A stretch of 20,620 nucleotides of DNA from Lingula anatina (GCF_001039355.2 NW_019775515.1:126985-147604), one strand, 5' to 3'. Shown: positions 1-10,875, counted from the stretch's first letter. Translations and numbers: made by a program. The notes: generated from the letters alone by a model not told the origin.

Positions 1-682
1 CAGGTAACATGTAACAGTCAGCAATGTCCAGGTAACATAAATGTGGCACATTGCTGTCTGATGGTGCCCTGTTCAAGGCTCCTGTCAGTCTTTTGACCCC
101 TCCTGTTGTTCTGCTTGCTTGGCAAAGAGTCTAATTTGACAGTGTTTTTGAGTGACATTTCCCTGCAGTTATTGATTGAACAAACAGTGGGTGTGGGAGT
201 GAAATGCATGGATTTAAAAGAACATTTGAGCTTTGACAAGTTATTGGTTTTAGCTTAATTTATTTGCTTGCATGAGTAAGACATAAAACGCTTATTAAGG
301 GGTTTATTTCAGATATTTTAAGTGTTGAGAAAGTGCATTAAATCTGAATGATTTGGAAGATGCATGAACCGGTTACTTTGGAACTATATAGGCATTTGCA
401 GTTGTGTTGATGTTTCTCTCCTCCCAGCACTGCTCTTTTATAATTGACAATGAACCAGTAAGGATTGAATTTTGAGTGGGAGCTAAAAGACCTGTTGATA
501 TAATTTTTCATCCTATTTCCATTTACAAATGAGAAAAGCTGGAAGGCAACTCTACCAGACCCCCAAATATAACCATAAATTGAGCCTGTCACAATGGTCA
601 TTATTCAAGTGCATGAGGAGATCACTTCCACAGGAACTTTGCCTACAACAAAATACTTGACTCTATCATATATTTGTTTCAG
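1..682. other. Upstream intron, no exon recognised
   Basis: This should be the intron before the sushi exon. It ends in a normal acceptor, a T-rich tract and CAG at 680-682. CAGGTAACAT occurs at 1-10 and again at 29-38, so an upstream exon could end at base 3 or 31, but too little is present to read it. I see no coding sequence or recognisable transposon in the rest. The minus-strand open frames here have no protein-like features. Confidence 0.5.
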
Positions 683-850
683 AGTGTGAATTCCCATTTA
701 TTCCAAATGTTGTTGAAGAACGGGACGGGAATATGACAGGAACCAATATCACCTACACCTGCCTGCCTGGGTACAAAGTGGTCTCTGGGGACACGACCAG
801 GATCTGTCTAATCAACAGAACCTGGAGTGGCTCACCGCCTGTCTGTGGAT
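683..850 (+). CDS. Exon 1: sushi/CCP domain
   Basis: The exon is 168 bases, phase 1 to 1, typical for a shuffled sushi module. Acceptor: TTTCAG at 677-682. Donor: GTAAGA at 851. The four conserved Cys of a CCP domain are at the start (CEFPFIP), in YTCLPGY, in RICLIN and in PPVCG, with the conserved WSG before the last one (TWSGSPPVC). Two N-glycosylation sites are visible, NMT and NIT, plus NRT just before the Trp. Sushi modules bind proteins outside the cell; the partner here is unknown. Starting the exon two bases later (at a second AG) would break the phase, so 683 is preferred. Confidence 0.9.
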
Positions 851-2146
851 GTAAGAATATGGTGGACAACTCCTAAAATTTAAACAATTAATGAGTGCCA
901 ATATTAAAGCTTGCAAGATTTATTATAGATTCTTTATTGATACACCTTCACAAATAAGGTACAATCAAAGACAGTACTTCTAACTATAACAGTACAAACA
1001 AGTAAATGAATAAATATACATGATTTCAATGTTTACATGTAGAATAATACCAATAAGTTAATTTATAAAGAGATATATATGAAATGTATAATGATAATCT
1101 ATAGGTGATGAATTTAAATAGATACACTGGAAAGAGTACAATCTATTAAGAGAGGACCTGTTCTCTTTGTTGTAAGCATCTATTTACAAAACACATAACC
1201 ATTCTAAGAATGTCTATGTCTTGAGCACCCATAAGAAGATTAAACAGTTTATTATTGCTGAGGTCACCTAGGGGTAGGAACTCTGACAGCTGCCCTCTGA
1301 AGGGATCATGTATTGAATCATATGCTTTGCACTCTAGCAGGAGGTGGAACTCATCTTCTACTTTATTCGAATCACAAAGTTTACAAAATATTATAATTAT
1401 CAAAAATTTTACCTTAAAATATTTCACTTTTCAGCAACCTTTTCTATATCTGCTTAAGCTGGAATATCTTAGAAATTATTTATTTGTCATTTGTTTATTA
1501 ACAATGCAACAGATGCCATGAACAAGACCTCCTCCCTTCATTAACATTAGAGTGCACAAACCACTTGGCCAGCTTTCATGTGGACCCTTCTGTCAATACC
1601 GGTTGTTTTTCTCAACCCAGGACTAATTTTCAATGATACAATCAATTAAAGCTCTCAAGATTCCTAGTCCTACAAGAGTATCATTTTCTCCTCAGTCTGT
1701 GTTTGGCAAAAGAGAAAGGATTCTTGGCAACTTCATCAAGCCCCAATAGTTCTTTAATGACAGAATATGAGGAGTGTGATCATACTTGTTTTGGTCACTT
1801 AGTCCCAATTAAACCTCAAAACAGTCTCAAAAGGTTTTTATCAAACGATATTAAGGCCACACTTTTTTATTTTTATGGATGACATCCTCTCGAGACCCTG
1901 AAATTGGTGTGAGAGGTTGGGCAAAAAAAGCAGTCAAAAAAAATACTGCTTAAGTAAAGGAATTCTGTTAGTACACAGCTGGAAACAAATTTACCACAGA
2001 AACACGTATCAAACTAACACTATGTCTTTATCCATGCTCTCAAAATATTAAAGCATTGTCAATACTGCGAAGAAAGGTAAAAAAAGTCATGAATAGATAT
2101 GCTACATATTACCAAATCTATATTAAGGGTATTTTATGCATTTTGT

Positions 2147-2197
<51 letters not shown>

Positions 2198-3199
2198 AAT
2201 AAATAAAACTAATAAACAAACAGTGGGTCTTTCTTTGTGCTCTCAGAATATTAAGGCATTATGAACACTTCACAGAAATGTAAAAAATCATGCAAAGATA
2301 TGCTTAATACTACCAAATCTATTAATACTATCAAATTAAAGGTAATTTCGGTCAACGCCGTTTTGTCTACTTTGACTCGCACCAAGTAGCCAAAGTGTCG
2401 GGTGGCCTGTCCGACCTTCAGCCCACCAAATACCTCCACACCCTTGTGGACCCTGTTTTCACTACATAAAAGGTGCTGCTTTGGACAGAATGTCACTGAA
2501 ATTTTCACAGCCACCAGCCTTTCTTATAATTATAGAAAGGTGATATCTCCATGCCCAATAACAATGGCATGCCAATCCAAAACGACGGCCTCACGCCTCT
2601 TTATGACTTTAATTGTTGTGTAACTTGACAGTAATCCTAGAGATGAATTTGATGGCAAAGCCACCAATTTCCACGTGGCGATAATACGCATGTGCAGAAA
2701 GCTCATTTTCCTGCAAAATTCAATAAGGACGTTTGCGACAACTGTCTTTTGGGGGTAAGGTTTTTTTTTTGTTTTTTTTTTCGGAGAACAGACAAAAATT
2801 GGTGTGCGCGCAGGATGTCATCCATAAAAATAAAAAGTGGGGCCTAATGTATTCATACACATGTAATTAATCCACTGTGCATACCAGGTATATGTCAGAA
2901 TTTTACGCTGGACAATCTCCAGTTCATATAGAGAACATAACAAATTTTTAGATGAGCAGATTTATGGTTCATGGACCAGATAGTGGTATGCTTGTGGCCA
3001 CAAAAATTTTACATTCAGGTTCTTAATTGATGTCTTGAGTCATAAATTTGACCGTTCATGCTTACAAATCTTCAGTTCAAGTTTGCAAAAGTCTCTTCTG
3101 TTTATAAGGTCTGACATATATATCTATATTTATTTCTGTAAATACATATTTTAATTAATTAGGCTTAAGCTTTAATTAATTTATATATTTGAAGTTATT

Positions 3200-3257
<58 letters not shown>

Positions 3258-6200
3258 AGATGGAGGGAGCTGGTTGGCCTGGGGAGCCTGGGGTGATTGT
3301 TCTGCGCTGTGTGGGACAGGAACCACATCCAGAAACCGTACCTGTCATGACCCAAATGTGCCCAGTGAACAGGCCCTGTGTACAGGTGGCGCCACCAACT
3401 CAACCCAGACAGCGACCTGCTTGGATCAAATTTGCCCACGTATTTAGAAATATTGAACATATTTTTGAACAAAAATATCACATATTACCTTCAGCCATAG
3501 ATTTATAGATAATGGTACTATTTTAATATATCAAAGTGTCAGCTGTTAATATCTGAATATGAACTCATGTTATTTTAATAATAATAATAATAATTTGTAT
3601 TTTAAGATACTGTCTCCCTACTATTTTTTCTCTAGTTTTCAAATAAATCAGTTAATAATTAATTTCTGTTTCATATCCAAGCACATATGTCAATGGTTAT
3701 TTCAGATTGCAGCACAATGAACTGCCTAGGGCTGTGTATAGTGAGAGATCTACACTCCTACTGTGTCTGCCCTCACAGTGTGGAAGACAAAGTTGGCACA
3801 GTTGAACACTCAGCGCTCTACATAACACAGAGGTGATTCTTCCTGAGGAAAAGGATTTAACCACTGAAAATTTAATTATCATATATTTCCCACTGTCCAC
3901 AAATTATGAGTTGACATGTAAGATTGGCGTATAAAGTCTGACCCTGAAGCCAAATACTTCTCCAAACTTAATTTTCCAGTTGTTTCTCTTGGACTGGGTT
4001 CCCACACTTAGATCAATCTACCAGGATCGATCCATCTCCAAGGGGTTTCTTGCTAAATTGCTTTCAGCGGAAGAGGCTTTGATGCCTGGCTCCCCCAGTG
4101 AGGCTGTTAATGATAATTAATTACCTGCTAGCAGTGTAAGTAGGCCTAACAGATATCTGTGCCGCTTAACTTGATTGCAGTTTAGCAAAAATCTCCTTGT
4201 AGATAGATCAATCCACAGTTAGGATGATAGAGACTGGGAATGGTCTCTAGGTATACTGGTCAGTGTTAGCTGTCTATCCCTGGAGCCAAGGTGTCCATAC
4301 TTAATTGTCCAGTTGTTTCTCTAGGTGTACTGGTCAGTGTAAGCTGTCTGACCCTGGAGCCAAGGTGTCCATACTTAATTGTCCAGTTGTTTCTCTAGGT
4401 GTACTGGTCAGTGTAAGCTGTCTGACCCTGGAGCCAAGGTGTCCCTAGAGGCTGTGTGTTATCACTGTGACTCCATGGACTACCTATGGGACCTCAACCC
4501 AGTGAACACCACAGTACAGGGACTGGACTGGAGCCAGGACACCACCACTGAGAGAACAGAGAGAGGACTGAGTATTAAACCAGGTGTTCTTATACCTGGG
4601 GAGCTCTACCAGGTCACAACACATGGTAAGTATTCTGACAACAGATGAATGAATTTTGCTAATTTGAAGATTTAAGATTTGCCCTTTGGACATACCCATA
4701 TATTTAAGACTATCTTACACTTTCTGCAGTGTAATGTCAGTCTCTTCAGTGCAGTCTACATCATGTCATGTGTGTCTGTAGGTACAAGTCAGTCTGCTGG
4801 TACAGTGTTGTCTACATCATGTCATGTGTGTCTGTAGGTACAAGTCAGTCTGCTGGTACAGTGCTGTCTACATCATGTGTCATACAAATGGGGACCAGCC
4901 CTAGTCCAGGAATATGCACAGTTTCTCCTTCCACTGGCTTTGAGATTGTCACCAATTTCTCAGTGAATTGCTCTGGGTTCATTGACAGCACCAGTCAACT
5001 CCACTACAACTACCATTTTTGGGACGGAGATCCTGCTACCAAGAATCAATCAGGTAACTGATCTGCAGTTTGTTGATGAATAGTTTAAAACAAATTTAGA
5101 TAACAGAATACTGCAGCTTTAAATGACAAAACAGAACTCGAAATGGCAACAGTTAAAATTGTTAGGCAAGTCTATGTCATATAATCATAGGAATTGCATA
5201 ACATGGTCTTTTGAAATCTCAACCAAACCTTAGCTGAATTTCTGAGTCTGATATGTATGCACATATGGAGATGAAGAAGCTTTCATGTATTACACCTGAA
5301 GCTCATAGTAATATTCCAACAGTAAGGGGTGATCTGTTGGTATCCACCAATATTTGTGTAAAAATGTTCATATTTTCCTCAGGTGTCCTGTTAGGCAGCA
5401 GTTCTGGTGGTTATATCCACATCTCTGCTCTGTCTGTGTCCCCAGCCAGTGAGAACAGTCAGGGGGAGGTCCGTGTGCATGTTGTCAATGAAGATGGTAT
5501 GAAGACTGTGGTGACTTCCACTGTCCAGGTATGTTAACATTATCTGTGGGGGTTAGAGTGTGTACATGTTGTCAATGACAATGGTATGAGGACTGGGGTG
5601 ACTTCCACTGTCCAGGTAATGTTTACATTATCTGTTGGGGTTAGAGTCCCAGACAGCCTCAGTGATCTGGCCCATGTCTGGCCCAGATCTGGCAACGTCT
5701 GGCAATGTCTGGCAAAAGGTATGGCCCACGTATGGCTTGCCACATCTGGCCCAGTCCACATTTGCTCATGTTGCCAGATGGTTCCAGATCTGGCAATATC
5801 TGGCAAAGGTATGGCATGCCGGATGTGGACCAGATGTGGGCCAGATCAAATTCAAAGGGGCCAGATTAGGGCCGGACATGGACCACATATGGCCCAGATT
5901 GTTTTTTTGTTTTTTTTTTTTAATAATTATTTTATATTATTCAATAAGATTACTATAAAAAAAGACATACAAGATTCAAGATTCAAGTATTTATTCTGTG
6001 CTACAAACCTAAACAAAATTATAACACATTATATCATCTTGCTGGCAACTTACATGTAACAAATTAAGGGCCACTCCTTGTTTTTTTGTACAAAACAATG
6101 TATGTTTGAAAAAAAAAAAAAAACTTCTCGCAAAAAGGCAAATATACAGACACTTAACAGGAGGAAATGTCACTTACATACATGTTAAGAAAAAAGTAAT

Positions 6201-9200
6201 AACAACAAAAATTTTTTTTCAACACAAAGCTGCTCATCGAATCTGAATTAACACAAAAATACAAAAATTGTAATTAATTATGTATGTACATGGGGGGGGG
6301 GGGGGGGGGGGGTGAGGGGAGAAATATTTTTGCACACCTTAACCTAAATAATGTTATACATTGTCATTTTTAAACTAATTCAAACATATCATTAATAATC
6401 ATAATCACTAATGAATATAGTTCTGTAATGAATAAATCTTGAATAATGAATGAAAAAACATTGTTTTTTAGATGACGGAGAGTTATAACAAAATTATAAA
6501 TAACCATGCAGTAACTGTTTCAAATCAACTTGCATGCTGGCTACAGTACATACATGTAAACTCTGAAAAAAGAATTATGTATACCCCAGCACAGATATAG
6601 ATGTACAGTTAAAAGAGAATTACATGTACACAAAAACAAACCCCAGTATCAATGCTTTTGAATTAAATCACATCACGAATCAAATCACTCAATGAATTGA
6701 ACCAGTTTGCTACGCTTGCGCTTTTTTGTATATCCATAACACTAAGAAATGATACATCCGGCTCCTTGACAAGCTTATAATTATTAAAGGAATTAACAAT
6801 GGAACAAGTAACTCTACCAAGTTAACAACAGTTCATTCAAATGTCAAGTCAAAACACAACATCCCTTCCTTTCATGGAGAGAAACGGTCCTTTCAAAATA
6901 TGCTAATTGACAGTTCAGTCTTTAAAATGTCTTTTCAAGCATTTGCAGAATAGCATATGAACTCCAACTATTATTCTTTAAACCACACTGAAAATTCTCA
7001 AAACTAATCAACTCATATCAAATCCCATGTCCTTTCACTACTACTGGTCTCTTCCTTTGCTTGCCTTTACGTCACATTCAAATGTTCCCTTCACTTTTAA
7101 AGGTTTCTCAGACATGTATGAATAATACTGTTTGTTTTCTGGGCCTCCACAAGAGCCACATTTATTTTTCTTGGATTTCAGCATTCTCCATGTATTTTCA
7201 TCAATGATATTACAATATGCACCTGAATCTGGTAATACACTGAGATTAACGCCTCCTCTATTTCCACCATGTCTTCTGTGTATATTGCATTGGTTCCCAC
7301 ACCAAATGTATATGCACTCCTGGATTATCATGTTCAAAGCTGTCATTTACATGAATAATAGTTTCAGTTTTGCAGACTTTTGCAAAGTGATCCAACGTTC
7401 CATGTTTTCTCAGTCGGGGAGTTTCTACTTCGTTTTTCATGTTTAAACTCGTAATGTTAAGACTGGCTTGGTTTGTCAAATGACTTCGGTTTCATCATAC
7501 TCACAGTTTCTGGTGTTCCAATTTCATTTAAAGCGTTAACTGTATATTCATGTTTCTCACCTGTGTTTGGGAGAGTCCTGAAAATATCTTGTACAGTAAC
7601 TGTACACCTGTCCCTGCTGAATACAACATAAGCGCGCGTCTCCTCTGACATGTATTTTTAATTTTCTATCTTTGTACATTATTCATGCCGTCCGTTGGGT
7701 CTGAAACGATCAATCCTTTTCCGTCAGCGAAGAGTTTAAAACTGTCTAGCCATCGCGTGTGACCCTAATGTCTCCGGACTTCTGTACGTTTCGAAATTCG
7801 TAATTTCATATTTTCCTCCATTTTCTCAAAGAAAGTTGGCTCACAGTTTTGCACTAGTGTTAATCCTCGTCGCCAGTGTTGATGCCTTAGAAATAAATCG
7901 CATCACGAATCAAATCACTCAACGAATTGTATCAGTTTGATACGCTTGTGTTTTTTTTCATATCCATAACTCTAAGAAACGCTACATCCGGGTCCTTGAC
8001 CGGCTTATCATAAAAAGCGGAATTTTACAACAGCGGAACGAGTAGTTCAAAAAAGTTTTAGAAAGTGAATTCATTCAAATGTCAAGTCAAATTAAACAAA
8101 CAGCACATTTATGAGGGGACTTTGAAAAAAAAAAGAGAGAGAGAGAAATTAAATCAAAATTTATCAAATGATGTCAGTTTAATGCATTCAGCTCACTGGT
8201 CAATAAAAAATAAATAAATAGAAAATAAAAATTGAAAATGAAAGTACCATATCTGGCCCAAGTCTGGGCAGCATCTGGCAAAATGTGGCATAAATGCCAG
8301 AATTTGCCAGACTTGGACCAGATCTGGTAAGTGTCTGGCAAAATCTGGCCCAGATATTGCCAGACGTTGCCAGATCTGGGCCAGACGTGGGCCAGATTAC
8401 TGAGGCTGTCTGGGGTGTGTACATGTTGTCAATGACAATGGTTTAAGGACTGTGGTGACTTCCACTGTCCAGGTATGTTTATATTATCTGTGGGGGTTAG
8501 AGTGTGTACATGTTGTCAATGACAATGGTATGCAGGCATGAGATTTTTCCGTCTTTTGGCGGAATTCCGACTTTTTTCCTTCAAAAATGTCATTTTTTAT
8601 ATCATTGCAAATCCGTTGAGAAAATTTCAGGGGGGGGGGGGTAGGGGTACCCTTCCCTTCCCCGGCGAGACCCTTCACTCATCGGCACTCGCATGTTTTC
8701 AATTTTGACCTTGCCGAAAAACGTTACCAACCGTACATATATATCGATTCTGGGACGCACTGTTATCAAGGGGGAAACTTTTGCGACATCTATACGACAT
8801 TTATACAGTCATTGAATGCAATTACCGTAAAACGGCCTGTATCCTGTTCATATAGCGCTGCGCGGTTTTTTCCATGTGGTATCGTGTGTCGCTTTTGCGT
8901 TTTGGAAAATGAAGCTACTTGAGGCCGGTGTAAACGACGATAGAGTCAGAGAAATCGATAAAGGGATTAAGAATAAATTCAGATAGGTTGTTTTACTAGA
9001 TCGGTTGTGTGTATGTCGTATGAAGACATTGAACTTGCATTTGAAAATTTTCATGTTTTGAGTTGTCGACTTGTCGCTCGTTTAAAATTGTGCCCAACTG
9101 TTGAATCACTAAATCTACTGATCGTCTGATGTGATGACGGTGTTGTCACTAGTAATAGTATAAACGATAGTTGTACTAGATCTATGACATGGTTTAAACG

Positions 9201-10836
9201 NCTTCCACTGTCCAGGTATGTTTACATTAAATTTGCATTCTCTGCCAAACCTACTGGCCTTTTGGGACTTTTTTAAAGCAAGTATTTGCTAAAGGTGGAG
9301 GGGGGGGGTGGAGTAAATAAGGCTGGAATATGGAACTGAGTAGGTATGGATGTAGCACTCTTTTCTTTTATGTATCATATTATTTTATGTATCACCATTT
9401 ATTTTATGTATCATATCATATCATATCATATCATATATACATTTTCTGTTTAAGGTCCGTCCATTAAGTGACAATCCTGATTTTGTAGACAGTGATGTTG
9501 GTACCTTTCTAGAGGAGATAACAGGGGATAGGAACGGTTTCTTGTGGACTGCTGTGAGGGAGGGCGACCAGACAGGTGCTGTCTATTTATATAACTGTAA
9601 ACCTTTAACACTTGGGTTGTCATTTTTTATTGATTATTTATTGCTTTTATTATGATTTGTATTAAATTGTATTTTTAATTACATTCTTTCCTGTGCTATT
9701 CACTTTTAGCTGTTCTACAGCTGGTTAAAGCTGTCAGTCATGTAAAAATCTACATGTTATTAATATTTTGGTCTCACCCTTCTCTGTGATATTTGCTTTT
9801 AGTTGTTCTACAGCTGGTTGAAGCTGTCAGTCATGTAAAGATCTACATGTTATTAATTTTGGTCTCACCCTTCTCTGTGATATTTGCTTTTAGCTGTTCT
9901 ACAGCTGGTTGAAGCCATCAGTTCCTTGCTGAATTCTGGGACAGAGAATTTACCTGACTCAAAAAGACGGGAACAGGTAAATAAATGTGTTGATAAATAA
10001 ATTAATTAAAGTGAAAATAAATGATGATGAAGAAGTAGAGGGTTAGATAATAAATATAAGAAATGAATAGACAAAAAAAAAATCAATTATATATATATTT
10101 TGAAAGACAGCTAGTAGTGAATGATGATTGGTGAATGATGATTGTGTTAGTTGAGACAAAGTTGGGACTGGCAAATTTGGCTTTGTTATTTTGGCTGATT
10201 TTAAATTAGATGAAATTAAAATGATTGTATTTCTCTGATAATTGTTAAAGATACCATAATATCAAAGTATGTTTATTTAGCACTCAATAAAACATATGGC
10301 ATCAGTAAATCTTTTCTTCCACAGATACGCAGTGATATGATGGAGGCAGTGGGTAATTTAACTATTGACAGCCTATCTACTGCCCATCAAGCAGCAGAGA
10401 CGCTGGCCAAACTCACAGAACACACCACAGAGATTACTGCTCACTCACAGGTACTGAACACTGGATGTCTTTTTGCATTGTAGATAGTTGCCTCTAATCT
10501 AGTATTTATATTCTTTAGGCTTCAGTTTTTTATGTTTAATCCTCAAAACTTGTTATATCAGATTAAAAATTGTACAAACTGGTTCTTATGAATGAATTCC
10601 CTAATAGCAAAATATCAGACCTGCTGCAAACCCTCTCTAAAATTCAGTGCAAATTAGCTGCAAGTTTGCTTCTAATTTGCTGTGAATTTGCAAGAACTTG
10701 AGTACTTTCTTGCAACCTTACTGCAAACTTCATATGTTCTTGCAAACCTGCTGTAAACTTAAGTTGTTATTGCAAATTTGTTGCAAATCAGCAGCAATAA
10801 AATTTTTCCTTGCAAACTCCTGCAAACTAGTTGCTG

Positions 10837-10875
<39 letters not shown>

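Larger units (their letters stand above)
1851..2847. mobile_element. Non-autonomous DNA transposon with about 36-bp TIRs
   Basis: The left end (1851-1888) and the reverse complement of the right end (2812-2847) match over about 36 bases. Both contain TTTTTATGGATGACATCCT, and the outer ends are TTAAGGCCAC and TTAGGCCCCAC. The 1-kb body has no transposase frame. It carries a diverged direct duplication (2022-2135 and 2223-2345) separated by an AT microsatellite. I could not define a target-site duplication with certainty, so the superfamily is left open. Confidence 0.6.
6647..8102 (-). mobile_element. Miniature Ty3/Gypsy-like LTR retrotransposon
   Basis: Direct repeats of about 215-226 bases (6647-6861 and 7877-8102) flank a 1.0-kb interior. 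On the minus strand the repeats start with TG and the upstream one ends with CA. The upstream repeat is followed at once by TGGCGACGAGGAT, a primer-binding region typical of Gypsy-group elements (+ strand 7859-7876). The other is preceded by a purine tract AAAGGAAGGGA (+ strand 6862-6872). Remnants of gag and a retropepsin-like domain lie between; RT, RNase H and integrase are absent. The LTRs differ at many positions, so the insertion is old. No target duplication is clear. Confidence 0.75.
5648..8414. mobile_element. Foldback DNA element with long sub-repeated TIRs
   Basis: The left end (5648-5898) begins CCCAGACAGCCTCAGT. The right end (8246-8414) is its inverted counterpart and closes with TGAGGCTGTCTGGG. 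About 70 outer bases match closely. Both arms consist of degenerate 12-20 base units around ATCTGGC, GTCTGGC and CTGGCCCAG. Comparing the flanks with an uninterrupted neighbouring repeat copy (5553-5567) shows a clean insertion with a 2-base GT duplication. No transposase is seen. The interior holds a LINE tail and a small LTR element. The superfamily is not assigned. Confidence 0.75.
5470..9232 (+). repeat. 87-bp donor-spanning tandem repeat, split by insertions
   Basis: The motif GTTGTCAATGA marks copies at 5481 (in exon 6), 5568, 8425 and 8512. The period is 87 bases both for 5481-5568 and for 8425-8512. Each full copy ends with TTCCACTGTCCAG and a GT donor (5529, 5616, 8473). A fourth donor of the same type at 9216 follows an N. 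The foldback element 5648-8414 separates copies 2 and 3, and another insertion (about 8533-9200) breaks the last copy. Confidence 0.85.

Noticed and set aside
3176-3481. 101-codon minus-strand frame ending in a run of Tyr-Ile repeats
   Set aside because: It is the antisense shadow of the TSP1 exon followed by translation of the TA microsatellite.
5586-6059. 157-codon open frame on the + strand
   Set aside because: It runs from an intronic copy of the exon 6 repeat through the foldback element's ATCTGGC sub-repeats into T-rich LINE tail. The sequence has no domain pattern and the frame is open because of the repeat.
7132-7446. 104-codon + strand frame
   Set aside because: It is antisense to the gag/protease remnants of the LTR element and has no features of its own.
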